Shown here: positions 38,601-53,600 of the stretch, piece by piece | How positions within the stretch are numbered: position 1 is the first letter of the stretch | Layout of the letters: each line of letters begins with the position of its first letter | DNA from: Owenia fusiformis | Taxonomy: Eukaryota; Annelida; Polychaeta; Sabellida; Oweniidae | Length of the DNA: 64,000 nucleotides | Direction of reading: 5' to 3' | Assembly: GCA_903813345.2 (NCBI GenBank) | Contig: CAIIXF020000007.1 | Location: 13,314,714 to 13,378,713 of the forward strand | Notes under the pieces: model-generated | Database searches by the model: none | Seen by the model: the letters and a program-made list of their open reading frames with translations, nothing else | What the model was told of the DNA's origin: nothing | Program-made: the position numbers and the translations under genes

Positions 38601-41600
38601 GTCTTTATTATCAACAAAAGGAGTAACATTTGATGCTTTCAAGTCTGTTACATTATTAATATGTGGCTCGATATTTTCCTCTATCATTTCAGTGTTATCT
38701 GATTGCATGTCAGCATTTTCATTTGCTTTGGACGCCTTTCCAATAGAATCGTTAGCTGAATCTGCCTTATTAGTTTCTCTAGCTTCATTGGGTTCATGGT
38801 CAATTGTACGCATATGTTCATTTTTTGTATTATGCTCGCTGTCCATCTTGGGCACATATTCATTTGCTTTATGCTGAGTGTTGGCACCACATACCTGAGT
38901 AATCTCTGATGAGTCCTGATCTTTTAATGCACTTGTATTTACATCACTGGTTTGTAATTGTGAAGCAGAGTCACAGTTTTTAGTCCTATCACATTCAGAG
39001 GTATCATTATCCGCTTTGGATTGATCCAAATCAATGTTATGAGATTTCATATCTGTGTCAACTATTGTATCAATTGGGTCTTTAACATGATCTCCACCCT
39101 GAACACTTTCATTTTTATGTACAGTCTCCGTAGCTCCAATATTTGCATTATTTACTACAGCACTGTTTGTTTTAACACTGGGAATATCTTCATGTTTGCT
39201 GTTGCGTTCATCAGCTTTTGTGTCATCTGGCCTTGTAATAGTTGGGACAGTGACTGGGGGTCTCTCAGATATAGACTTAATGGCATCATCAGCTGAAAAT
39301 ACATGATTTACTTTTAAATGAATAATGTACTACAAACATTCACACATGTGATGGACATGGGTTTTAAAATATTTCATAAAATTAAAAACAGTACGAAATT
39401 CCAAATACCTTAACAATACAAAACTAAACCAAGCCTCAAACCATTTAATATAAAATTTAAATGAAGTTAAAAAATAAAATAGAATATAAAGCCAACAAAA
39501 GTTGAAGCTTTGGCAATTTTATTAATGCAGGGGATTTTGGAAGGAGCAGGCATGCATCATTTATAAGTATGTGCCACATAATAGTCTTAGACTCTAGCTA
39601 CAAGTCCATGCACAAAAGAAGGTGTTAAGTCAAGTAGAGGAGGAGGAGGGTCACAGAGGCCTGTAGCTAGACTAGCAACATAAGTAAGTTTGTGCAAAAT
39701 CAAAGAGCAAGATTCAATTGCAAGTACAAGCACTAAAACAAAGTTTTCTCATGATTTGATTCACTAAGCCTGCACTGCAGAGTACAAGTATGTACCAAGT
39801 ACCAGAAAGTGTCAAGTACAAGCATTTGTCAAGTGCAAGCATGTGTCAAGTACAATCATGTGCCAAAAACGAGAATGTGTCAAGTGCAAGAATGTGTCAA
39901 GTACAAGCATGTGTCAAGTACAAACATGTGTCAAGTACAAGCATGTGTCAAGTATAAGCAAGTGTCAAGTACAAGCATGTGTCAAGTGCAAGCATGTGTC
40001 AAGTACAAACATGTGTCAAGTGCAAGCATGTGCCAAGTACAAGCAGGTGTCAAGTAAAACCATGTGTCGAGTACAAGTGTGTGTCAAGTATGAGTAAGTG
40101 TCAAGTACAAGCATGTGTCAAGTGCAAGCATGTGTCAAGTTTAAGCAAGTATCAAGTACAAGCATGTGTCAAGTGCAAGCAAGTGTCAAGTGCAAGTATG
40201 TGTCAAGTATAGGCAAGTGATAGCTTCATGTCTTACATAAGTAAACTAACCCTGTTCAACTATGACAAATTCAGTGTCAAGATGATCAATGTGATTTTCT
40301 GGCAAGGCAGCTTCAATCCCTGGGGTGGTTCCAAATACATCCCCCTCACTAAGTGTGCTACTATGGTTGCTATGGTTAGTAAATACCTCACTATCAACCA
40401 AAGCACTACTTTGACTACCAGATAAATAAGCTACAACACATATATGCCACTGAAACATGTTATTACAAAAACACTGGGAATGGGTCAAAATATGCTCCAG
40501 GGAGCATGCATTTATCATCAAATGATGAAATGTTATTTGTAAAAGTGTGAGAGCTTTTCAGTCTTAATAAGTTTGGGAAAATATGAGTATTTATTGGATG
40601 CACATAAGCATGAGCCATGATTATTCACATTTCAACCCATTTTCACATGCTAAAGATGATGGTGAGAGGCAGATGAAAATGTATAGTTTTTTCCACTCTT
40701 TATCCACTCATCTCATGCAATTAATCTTAAATTTAGTTAAAACAAACCAAACTGTTAGGTAACCAAATTAATAGACAAAAAATTAACTTGATGAAACAGC
40801 CAAGCCTCGAGAAAGTCAATAAATAAATATAAAAGAAATGATTCTTATATTAAAGCTTTGACAACACAGATATTGTTTGTTATGTGGACTTACATTCCCT
40901 GGGAACTTTAAGTCCCCCTTCCAGCATAGCCTCCTCTAGCTGGTGTTCAAGGCAATCAAAGTCACTCTCAGAACCCAGCTCTGGTCTTTCACTATATCCA
41001 GCATATTCTGAAAAAACAATAGTGTTGAAATACAGATGGACAGACATACCTACAGATGGATGTACATGCGGCTGTTTGATGGGATAAATGTAATAAATGT
41101 TTTACCCACCACACCGCACGCATATGTCCATTTTGCACAGATCAATGAAGCAAAGAAAGTATAAGGCTTCCAAGAATTAAAAACATGAATGACATATGCA
41201 TCTTGCAATATTGGGTGGAATATTTCCAGACAATATGCTTTAAATTAAGATAACAATTAATATGACATGATTGGCTTTCTAGAGAGTCTATTTTAAATGA
41301 AACATTGAGATATTTATGAACTTTAACATACCAAACTGTAGTTGATTATACTCAGGTCTAGGTCTGAACTTATTAATGGGATCAACCAACTGCCATTTGG
41401 GACTATTCACTGAGCTGTTTTCTGATACAACAGTCACCTAGAAATATTAGAAATATGGGTCATTAAGATGCAAAAAAGGATTCAATCATGACTCTGCAAA
41501 ATAGAACAATGTACAATCATTAACCTAGATCAAATATGGGTTTTAAAAATGCAGAAATAAGGGCACAGGGGAGTGTCAAACATGACTCTGCCCAATAGAA

Positions 41601-44600
41601 CAATGTACAATCATTAACCTATATCAAATATGGGTTTTAAAAATGCAGAAATAAGGGAACAGGGAATGTCAAACATGACTCTGCCCAATAGAACAATATA
41701 CAATCATTAACCTTTATTAAATATGGGTTTTAAAAATGCAGAAATAAGGGCACAGGGGAATGTCAAACATAACTCTGCCCAATAGAACAATGTACAATCA
41801 TTAACCTAGATCAGATATGGGTTTTAAAAATGCAGAAATAAGGGCACAGGGGAGTGTCAAACATGACTCTGCCCAATAGAACAATATACAGTCATTAACC
41901 TATATCAAATATGGGTTTTAAAAATGCAGAAATAAGGGCACAGGAGAGTGTTAAATATGACTCTGCCCAATAGAACAATATACAATCATTGACATATATC
42001 AAATATGGGTTTTAAAAATGCAGAAATAAGGGCAAAGGGAATGTTAAATATGACTCTTCCCAATAGAACAATATACAATCATTGACATATATCAAATATG
42101 GGTTTTAAAAATGCAGAAATAAGGGCACAGGGGAGTGTCAAACATGACTCTTCCCAATAGAACAATATACAATCATCAACCTATCTCAAATATGGGTTTT
42201 AAAAATGCAGAAATAAGGGCACAGGGGAGTGTCAAACATGACTCTTCCCAATAGAACAATATACAATCATTGACATATATCAAATATGGGTTTAAAAAAT
42301 GCAGAAATAAGGGCACAGGGGAGTGTCAAACATGACTCTTCCCAATATACAATCATTGACATATATCAAATATGGGTTTTAAAAATGCAGAAATAAGGGC
42401 ACAGGGAATGTTAAATATGACTCTGCCCAACAGAACAATGTACAATCATTAACCTAGATCAAATATGGGTTTTAAAAATGCAGAAATAAGGGCACAGGGG
42501 AGTGTCAAACATGACTCTTCCCAATATACAATCATTGACATATATCAAATATGGGTTTTAAAAATGCAGAAATAAGGGCACAGGGAATGTTAAATATGAC
42601 TCTGCCCAACAGAACAATGTACAATCATTAACCTAGATCAAATATGGGTTTTAAAAATGTAGAAATAAGGGCACAGGGGAGTGTCAAACATGACTCTGCC
42701 CAATAGAACAATATACAATCATTGACATATATCAAATATGGTTTTTAAAAATGCGGAAATTAGGGCACAGAAGAATGTCAAACATGACTCTGCCCATTAG
42801 AACAATGTACAATCATTAACATACTATTCAGAGGTTCAAAGTAGAGGGATATAATTTTGACAGTCAACCTCTGTACAAAACTTTTTAATTTTTACGTTCT
42901 GTAAGTCCAAGGAAAGTAGTGCCCTCTCTCTTACTCCAATAACTTTTAAATGACATCAAAGTTGACAATGAATATTTGTAATATTGGAGTTTCTATCACA
43001 GAAAAGAAATTTAATTGTAAACTTAATTGTTTTGTATTATCAATACAAATACAATGCACATGGATGAAAGGGGTGGTAGGTGCTCCAGCTCTGGGGGAAG
43101 GGGGGGGGGGGCTCTATCATTTGAATTGACACTGGTAATATATATATCTTTTATTGACTCTCTGATGTCATTGCAATGACATATTAGTCACTACAAACTA
43201 CAATATACAAAATTAAACTAAGACTAAACTAACTACTTTATAGGAAATATACAAAGTTGTAAAATACAATTACAGCATCACAAAATGTAAAATACAAAAG
43301 TATGAGATAGTTGTAAAATACAACTACAACATGACAGTGTGATGTATCATTGTTACAGTATTAATCCAGTTTTTTGAATGAATGATAAATGAACTTTGCT
43401 AGATGTAAAATTACATAAGAATGAATACATACACTGTCTTTGTCTGATGCCATTGAGGAAGCACTATCACGCTGAGCCTTCAAAGAGCTGCCAGTTTCTT
43501 TTCTCAACTTCTCAAGCTTTTTCTGCTGCTGAATAAAGTCCTGAATCCTGATAATATAAAAAAAATATACGATTACTCTAAATGTACATACTTTACGGGA
43601 AGCTACACTGATAATATTTGTTGATACCTGAAATCTGATTGATGTTCTAGCAAATCACTATCTGTGTCTGAACCAATCAGATTACAGATACCCTGACACT
43701 ATCAATTGCACATGTACATGTAGAGTTAAACGTTTTCTATTATTCCCTAAAAATATTCTTAAAACTACTTATTGTTGTTGTATCATTTCAACTTCATGTT
43801 TTGGAGAACTCAACTTTTATTCATTCATGTCTGATGCATTGAAGTAGAATAAAACATTAAAGTATTTCCAAAATTATTACAAAATTTCGGCTTTAAAAAC
43901 ATAAGAGAATGTAATGCCATCTGCATAATGTAATGTAATTATGTAAAATAACCTAGTATTCCAAGAAGTTACTGCTTCAGCTATTAGGTGTTTTATATCA
44001 ACAATGGCATCAGACATCTCACTCCTCATCTCACTGGCTTGATTGCCTGTATCACTTGCTCCATTATGGTGGGTTGATTGACTAGTCTCATCTGCTTCAG
44101 AATGTTGATCTAGTAGCTTGTGCTGTACATCATCAATTAATTCTCTTAACTGCGCTTTTTCAGTCTACAAATTAATTAAGGATTTAAGCTCTGGACTCAA
44201 AGCACTGTGTGCTGAATCATTCCATTGAAGGTGTTGTTTCCAAATCTTTGCATGACTGTGCAGGGGGAATGCAAAAGGAGTGGTATCGATATGGAGAACT
44301 TTATGAACACACGTTTCTCTTAAACCAGTCATTAAAAAAATCTAAAAATTTAACACAACGTGAATTTAATGGTCATCTTTTGAATGGTAACAATATAATT
44401 TGAAAAATATATATATACTTTCATCTACATTGTATATTGTTTTAGAAAACACATCAAACACTTGTTTTTTTTGGTATCATGCTTCCAGAGTGAAATGAAA
44501 CATCTTTCCGAACCTCATTGGAACAAAACGACATAAGCACAACATGTTTAGGTCTCTCAATATTGTAATTGTACAAAGGAAATTTTGGTTGATTTTAAAA

Positions 44601-47600
44601 AAGTATCTTGTTAATGAAATAAAAGGTTTATCTTGATTTCGGAAAGACATTTTATTTCATTCTCAAGAATTGGTAGAAAGGAGCAAAAACAATTGCACTA
44701 AAAAAACAAAAAATGTTATCAAAAACAGTTATATAAAATATTTCTAAATAATTTTCGCATTAAATTGTTGTCAATCAGTCAACATTACATATAATACTGC
44801 GTTTTTTCACAGAATGTTTTCAATAATTGGTTTAAGAGAAAAACATTGTTGAATATCAGTTCTCCATATTGATATCCTTTAAGAAACAACACCTGAGTGG
44901 AATGAAGCAGCCACAATGCATTGAGTCTTGGGCTTAAATTCCTTTCACACATTATAAAACATTTCTAAAAAATCTCCTGAAAGATGCAAAATCACTAAAA
45001 TAACATATTTAAGTGAAACTTTTTGTAAGGCTCAAATTGGCAAAGCATCAATTTCAATCGCCTCACCTTGACAACCAAACAAGAAATGCGTTATATAATA
45101 GTTATATAATGGAATGCAATTCGGAGAAATAGCGTGTTCTGATTGGCTGGCTTTGGACTTACATTGACGAACTGTATGTGTTATTTATGGACTTTTACTG
45201 ATTTTGTTGTTTGTGCACGTAAAGAAAATTTTGGAGACTACACCCATGACATTTTGGAAACTCCCAATTACTTACAACTTAGTCATTAATTAAATTGAAT
45301 CTTTAGGAAACCATCTGTCTATACAACTAATTCTCAATATTATTCTTTACAACCCAATCGATCACCTAATTCTAACATAAAGTTTTGTAAACAAAAGAGC
45401 TTTCTTAGGCCTAAAGATCACCCAAACAGTCACAGTTCCACAGCCGGATGACTCTAGCTGCAGTCATCGTCAGTCATCGTCATTTTGTTGCCGAAATTCT
45501 TTCATTTTCGATTAATCTCAGATTTTAGCTGAACTCGGCAACCATTTTAAATGTCGCTAACTGCAGTTAGTGTCATCAAGCTGTGGAACAGTGAAAGTGA
45601 CATGAACAATTTTGATACAAATGTGAGATGAAAAGACACAGAGGAGAAGGATAGAAGGTTATAGTACCTGCAATTGTTCTTTATATTCTGAGAGAACTTT
45701 CATCTCAAACTCAGAGAGGGAGGATGCAGCACTGAGGGCACACAGGTTCTCAACAACAGCACTGAAGATATTCTGGGAGCTGAAACAAAACAAAATACTA
45801 TTAACACTAAAAAAACGCACTTTAACGATAAAACAAAACAAACTTCAACACTAAAACAAAACAACACACTTTTACACTTAAACAAAACACACTTTAACAC
45901 TAAAACAAAACAACCCACTTTAACACTAAAACAAAACAATACACTTTAACAATAAAACAAAACAAACTTCAACACTAAAACAAAACAACACACTTTTACA
46001 CTAAAACAAAACAACACACTTAAACACTGTAACTAATCAACACAAACATGCTATTGACATTATTCTTTCTTCTTATATTAAACAATTATTCTATCAAAAA
46101 AATGTACAAAGTACTGAACAGGTAAAAACCTATGTATACTGAAAGGTCTCTCATGTGGAACACTTTTCAGATGTACTAATGGCTTACACAGATATATCTC
46201 TACTATAAATGAATGGTCTTCCTACCAGTGATGTAGAGTTGCAGTTTCTCTGGCCAATGATTCATGGTCAACTTGTGCCTCCTTTATAGTGATCTCTAGT
46301 GGAGGTAGGGATATCTCCTTCAGATGGACAGCACTGTACCTAGAACACAAGACATAGTGTTATATGTGTAAGAGGTCAATGATTCATGGTCAATGTGTGC
46401 TTCCTTTATAGTGATCTCTAGTGGAGGTAGGGATATCTCCTTTAGATGGACAGCACTGTACCTAGAACACAAGACAGTGTTATATGTGTAATGGGTCAAT
46501 GATTCATGGTCAATGTGTACCTCCTTTATAGTGATCTCTAGTGGAGGTAGGGCTATCTCCTTCAGATGGACAGCACTGTACCTAGAACACAAGACATAGT
46601 GTTATATGTGTAATGGGTCAATGATTCATGGTCAATGTGTGCCTCCTTTATAGTGGGAGGTAGGGATATCTCCTTTAGATGGACAGCACTGTACCTAGAA
46701 CACAAGACATAGTGTTATATGTGTAATGGGTCAATGATTCATGGTCAATGTGTGCCTCCTTTATAGTGATCTCTAGTGGAGGTAGGGATATCTCCTTCAG
46801 ATGGACAGCACTGTACCTAGAACACAAGACATAGTGTTATATGTGTAATGGGTCAATGATTCATGGTCAATGTGTGCCTCCTTTATAGTGATCTCTAGTG
46901 GAGGTAGGGATATCTCCTTAGTGGAGGTATGGATATCTCCTTTAGATGGACAGCACTGTACCTAGAACACAAGACAGTGTTATATGTGTAAGAGGTCAAT
47001 GATTCATGGTCAACGTGTGCCTCCTTTATAGTGATCTCTAGTGGAGGTAGTGATATCTTCTTTAGATGGACAGCACAGTAACTAGAGCACAAGACATAGT
47101 GTTATATGTGTAATAGGTCAATGATTCATGGTCAATGTGTGCCTCCTTTATAGTGATCTCTAGTGGAGGTAGGGATATCTTCTTTAGATGGACAGCACTG
47201 TACCTAGAACACAAGACATAGTGTTATATGTATAATAGGCCAATGATTCATGGTCAACTTGTGCCTCCTTTATAGTGATCTCTCTTTTAGGGCCATTTCC
47301 TTTGGATGGACAGCACTGTACCAAGAACACAAGACGTGTACATATAATAGGGAGATAACAGATTTGGGTATAGATATAGATATTTGAATACAATAGGGCA
47401 CGACATTATGTAATACAATATGCATAATTTATCAATAATATAAATACATGTGAAAATTATAGAAGTCATTTTGCAAAATAGATAACAAAAGAAAACAATC
47501 CATTTTATCTTCATGTAGAGATACAATACTTCTAGTTTTTACTTACTTGAATGATGCCACAATTTTGCGATGGCCGAAATACTGGTAGTGGTCTTGATGA

Positions 47601-50600
47601 AGGGTATGTGTGCATGGCTCAGCACTGGCACGGCGGCCAAACTGTTTGCCGTGGAAGCGCATGTCAAGATATTTACCAAATGACATTGACCATGTGTCAA
47701 GGGTCATTGGCACTACAGGTGTCACCTGCAAGGTATAATAGTTCCTTTAGTTATATGTATTTCGTGACAGAATACATGAATTATAGCTGCAAAAAATGAC
47801 ATTAATGTAAATAATTATCTTTTGACCTAAAATTACCTATAATCTGCAGATTATGTATTTTTCATGTTTGTTGTGACCCATAATACAACATTCAACATAC
47901 AACACTTGCAGAAGACAATGTTGATATAACTGTTTATACCAATTCCAGATGAGTAACATTAGACCCATAACCCATAATGCAACATGACCAATTATATAAT
48001 ACATCTGATTAAAAGCCAGCAATTACCTGTTTACATTTTTTACACCATCCCCAGAGGAGGATATTATTCTGGTATCCTGGGATGGGGTTGTCAAGTCTTT
48101 TTAGAATGACAGTGATGCAACCATTCTGATGTACGAACCGACGAATGTGATCTGTCATTGGGGTTTCACAGTTCTCGTTTGGACATTTGTACTCATCTCT
48201 GAAATAACATGTTTGACAGACTTGATAATGTTGATGAAACAACTTCAAATGTCTTTCATATGGCCAAAAGAGTATACTGTATGTGAGACGTGTCCCTTTA
48301 CCTCACAAAAGGATATGTATGCAGTAGGTAGGGGAGGATTACTCAATTTGAGACACCTGTCTCAAGGGTTGATGCTTTTCAGTCAGCATCGTTCATACAA
48401 AAAACAAAGAATTTGAAGCTTGTAAAATATGGATTTAATTGAATAGGGTCATGAAATAAAACTGATCTTGAAACTATATTATTTAGATCTGTAAATAGAG
48501 ACTTTACAATATTCATCTGATCATATCAGTCTACCTGAAACAGTAGCTTTCTAGGAATCCACCAAGTGTGATGTCATTCCTTCCATAGAACTCCATGGTA
48601 ACCACCCATGGGGCAACACAAGGGTTGGGTGCATTCAGAGATTCATAACTAAAGCTACTGAACAACACAGCTATCCTCTGGTGATTAGATGGGTCCAAGC
48701 AGTCAATTTTTCGTTCCCAATAAGAGTCTCTTTTGTTAGTTTTCTTGTTATTTTGTTTAGGTGAAAATTTTACATCATCTGGAGGGAGCAGTTTAATGCG
48801 ACCTCCACAAGCTCGGAATTCAGCCATCAATGTCTAAAATAACATATAGGAAGACAATATCATTCAAAACTTTGACGGAGGGAATTAAATTATTGAATTA
48901 CATGTACAATCAATGGGTATAGGGTTTCATTGAGGGATTATACAAATACCTAAACTCATAAGGAATTTCTGTTACTAATAAACCAACCATAAAATGATTA
49001 ATGGTATACAAAAACTATTTCCCGAAAATGTGGCAGTCACTATTTGTTTTATTATATACATCATATGTACTCTGTAAACAAAAAAAAAATGAAAAGTCCT
49101 TTCATTTGAACATTTTATGTTAACATGTTCTTATTGGTATTTAAAGGCATTTTGCCTTTCAACTCCTATAATCTCAGCTATCAGGGAAGATAAAACATAC
49201 TAATGACTGGTCACATAACCTTACTGGTGATTAGTACATTTCATCTTCCCTGATACCAGGGATTTAGGACTTTTTAGGGAATTAGTTCATCTATTTCATA
49301 TCATGTGACCATGAATAAGCCAAAGAGCATCTAGAATACACATGAGGTATATAATATTATTACATACCTCATATGTATTCTATACGCTTATTGGTCAATT
49401 CATGGTCACATGATATGAAATAGATATACTAATTCCCTGGAAAGTACTAAATCCCCGCTTTCGCAGATTACGGGGAAGATAAAAGCTACTAATGACCGAT
49501 GACGTCATTGTAATCCCAGGAAAACGACTGCGCATCATTAGTGCGCATTCAAAGTTCAGTTCAGACGACAATATGGCTGGTCATTTCGAAACGATAAATG
49601 ACGATGATTTGAATGAATTGATGGACCAAGCCGATTCTTTGGCTACATTATTAACATTATCAAATCTTCAGGAAACTCTTTGAAGAGTACTGTGGAGAAA
49701 CTAACTGCGATGCTGACTCGGACAATCCAGAAATGATAGGATCTATATTGGAGAAATTTTGGAGGGCCTGCCGGAAACAAGAAATGTCTTAATATTTTTC
49801 ATTTGGAATACATATGAGGTATGTAATAAAACAAATAGTGACTGCCAAATTTTCGGGCAATAGGGCAAACAATTTTCCCCTTGGGAATATCCTGTCCACT
49901 GACATGTTCCCTCGGCCTGCGGCCTCGGGAACATGTCAGTGGACAGGATATTTCCTCGGGGAAAATAGTTTGCCCTATTGCCCTCAATGGCAGTCACTAT
50001 TTGTATAATGATATGTTGATAGTAGTATTACTGACAGAGGTGCAATAAGTTAAAAGTATGCCAAAAAAAAACATATTTTTACCTGAGATGAAATGCTCTT
50101 TGCAGACTCCTTCAATGTCTCAGTTACAAATCTATGAGGTTCAACCATTTCAACATAAGGAGATGTTTTCTTAGACATAGGCCCATCCTCTGTATTGAAT
50201 CTGCTCCGTCGTTTGTTTGACATTTCTGGATTCAGATGTACAGACCAGTACACCTCTTTAGGGAAATAGCTCCTCAATGCACACTTCTGACCTGGTTCTG
50301 TTTCCAAATATGGTGTGTCAAATTTCAAATATGGCGAGCATGAGAGGATGACATCATCGAGGACTTTGCTGAACTGGTTGGAACTTTTTCTAATTTCTTC
50401 TTTAAGGACACTTGTACTTGTAAATATTGAATCATCTTGTGACTCCTGGTACTTATGCAACGGATCATCGAAATAACATTCTTTTGAATCTGTGATTTGA
50501 TCTTCAGAATCTTTCGAATGTTCAGATTTTGATATGGCATACAGGTTTCCTGTGATTGGTTCTTTTCCATCAACTGATGACTTTAGTTCCTTATTGTTCT

Positions 50601-53600
50601 GACAAATAATAGAAGGTGTACTTTCTTCGGTTGGGGAGATCATTGGAGATCTATCATCAGAATTAATGGATGAGTTTAACTCAATACTTTCCACCATGGC
50701 CTCTGTGATTTCAACAATCCTCTGTTCTTCAAAGCTAACTTTTTTAAGATTCGCCAAACCTCTATCACTGGTGGACGGAGAATCTGATTTTGAGTCATTT
50801 TGCTCAATTTTATGTTCATTTTGACTAGATTTATCTGCACTAATTTTCTCTCTGTGAATTTTCCCCATGAAGTCTTTGTCAGGAGTCGAGGGGGTGGTCT
50901 CCGAAGAGCTCCCGAATCCTGCTAAAGAGAGCTCTTCAGGGCCTGGTGGAGGAAGGGCAAAATCGTCCATTAAAAATGCAAGTTCCAGCTTACAATGGTA
51001 GAAGGCATATATCATATACTGCAAGATGGGTTTAACCTGAAAAAACGATAATTTCTTCATCAATCTGTCTGAAAGGAACAGTATATATATTTTGAGATTT
51101 GCAGTAAAATTTATAAAACAGTTGACAGAACCATAGACTTTGACAGAACTAATGCATTAAATGCTCAGAAACTACATGAGGTAGGGCCTTGAAAGATAAT
51201 TTCATATGTTGTGTGTACCTGTATATGATAGAAATTTGAAATAAATATCACAATGATTTCTATGTGAACTGGTCTGAGTTTGATGATAGTATTTATTTTG
51301 ACAAATCAAAATCCAATATAGTATCATTGCATAACAATGGTAGCGCTATAGGTGGTGCTAAATAAAACTGATTAAATGAATTCGAATTCCGTCCTACAGT
51401 GAATGATGGTTAAAATTAAATCAAAGAATAAATGAATAAACACTAACAAAACTGAAATGTAATAAGTGCATTCATACACAGTTTTGGAATGAACAGTGCA
51501 TATATAAGCACTAAGTTGGAGGTATGACATAGAAACTGAAACACTCTGAACACGATGTAAGTTATTGAAAGGTATCTGTTACCAGTCTCAGTTCTGCTGT
51601 AGAAGCTCCCCTAAGGACTATAGTACAACCCAAATGAGGTGGGCAACCATCTAGGAACATCAACGTCTTTTGCTCACCTGCAAAAAATAAACAAAATCTC
51701 ACCACCTTCCATTTCTTACAGATGTCATCTGTTGCTGACACCAACCACCCAACTCTGAGCACAAACTGCTGTTCACAATAAAGTTTGAGACTTTAATAAA
51801 TAATATCATGGGTACTGGGCTCACATGGTGTTGCTCAAAAGTGAATGATGGTTAAAATGGCAGAAAATAAAAAAATGGATATAATTTTTGCCGATTTTTT
51901 GAAACAGGTGTTATAGGGGAGTTTTCTATATTGATGTTGAACAAAAATAACTTAAAACAGGAATCGTATAGGCAGAGGTTTTAAAACGAGACAGATGGAC
52001 AAATCAATGTTAGCTAAAATGGCTGAAAATAAAAAACGGATATAATTTTTGCCGATTTTTTGTAACAAAATTATTTCATACAACTACCATATACAATGAC
52101 ATGGCTTTTAACAATGCAAGACACCTGAAATTATTTGTGAAGCTGGGAAACTGGCCAAAAGTGAATTTCGCGAGACAAAAATGGTGACCATTTTAAAAAT
52201 AGGCAAGCTTTTAAACCAAGAGTCATAGGGGAGTTTTCTGTATTGATGTTGAACAAAAATAACTTAAAACGGGAATCCTATCAACACAGGTTTGTTGACA
52301 GATGGACAGACTGACAGACAGACGGACGGACGGACGGACGGCAGACGGACAGAAGGACGGACGGACGGACGGACGGACAGACAGACAGACAGACAGACAA
52401 GTGAGTGATTGCAATAGCTCACCATGTGAGCTCATAACATACCACCACTTGTGGTGGTGACATAAAAATTATACAATTTGTTCATCATTAGTAAGCACTC
52501 ACCATTAGCGAGAGTGTAAGACTGGAGATGGAATATGTGACAGTACCCCAACATGGGGCGACTCATGAGGCCATCTATTGAGAGAACGATCTCAGATTGC
52601 GTAAATCGGGACACTCTCTCCATAACACTCTAGAACAGAACATGAACAAATTTATGTTTGTGCCGCCAACTCACATTTACTTCAAAAGTCAAAAGGTAAA
52701 CTATATCTTTACAAATCACAAGGTTCTGATGCAGAATCCATAATAAAAATGCTAAGCTGAAAAAAGACAATCTGAGATTTATAAATTACATTTATTAATT
52801 ATTTTGAGTCTACTCACAGGTTTAACATTGGAGACCAGTGTTATATCGGCATCCAGGAGGAACTCTAGGGCCAGCCTCGACACTGTCTTCTCTACTAATA
52901 CTATATCAGGCCCAAGGGCAACTATACGAGCAACTAGGTTCTTCAAATACTTATGCTCCTGAAATATGCAAAATAAAACAAAGCCTGCAGTAAGCAATAT
53001 GATGTTTGTTTTAGTCCTTTTGTTACGATAGTTACTATAATTGTTATTACAATTGAAACGATATATTAGTTTAATAGAATTTATAATTTTGGAAAATGAA
53101 AATGATGGGTTTGGCTAATAGTTAAAGAAGATAATAGATCATATATTCCTTCATAATATAACCTCATTAAAAATCTTCTATATTTACTGAAAACATAAGT
53201 AGAATTCTATAAGTCAAGATATAGCCTGTGACAAATAAATATTTTCCTACCTGTAGTATCTGTGGGTCTAGAGAAGACATCTTGTTTTCAACTCGCTGGT
53301 ATTCCAGAGATGGTTTAAGAAGAAGAACTTTGGGGTTTGTCATATTCTGAGACATTTTCCTATGTGCTACATGCTTGGTGAACACAGCCCCATGGAATAT
53401 AGTGGTGCTAGACTTTTGGTCCCCAGGGATCTTAAGTTGATGGAATACAATAAAATCAGTAGATGAGATAGACACAGCAGAAACAAAATACTGCAGAATA
53501 AGATCTATATAGGGGGTGACAAAATATCAAGCAATATGTACAACTGAAATACCAATCAAAATAATACATTATTGTAAAACGTTTAGTTTTTTTTAGATAA

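Noticed and set aside
39809-40212. Overlapping + strand frames rich in SSTSMCQVQACVKYKHV
   Set aside because: Three frames of the same 17-bp minisatellite; no start context or homology.
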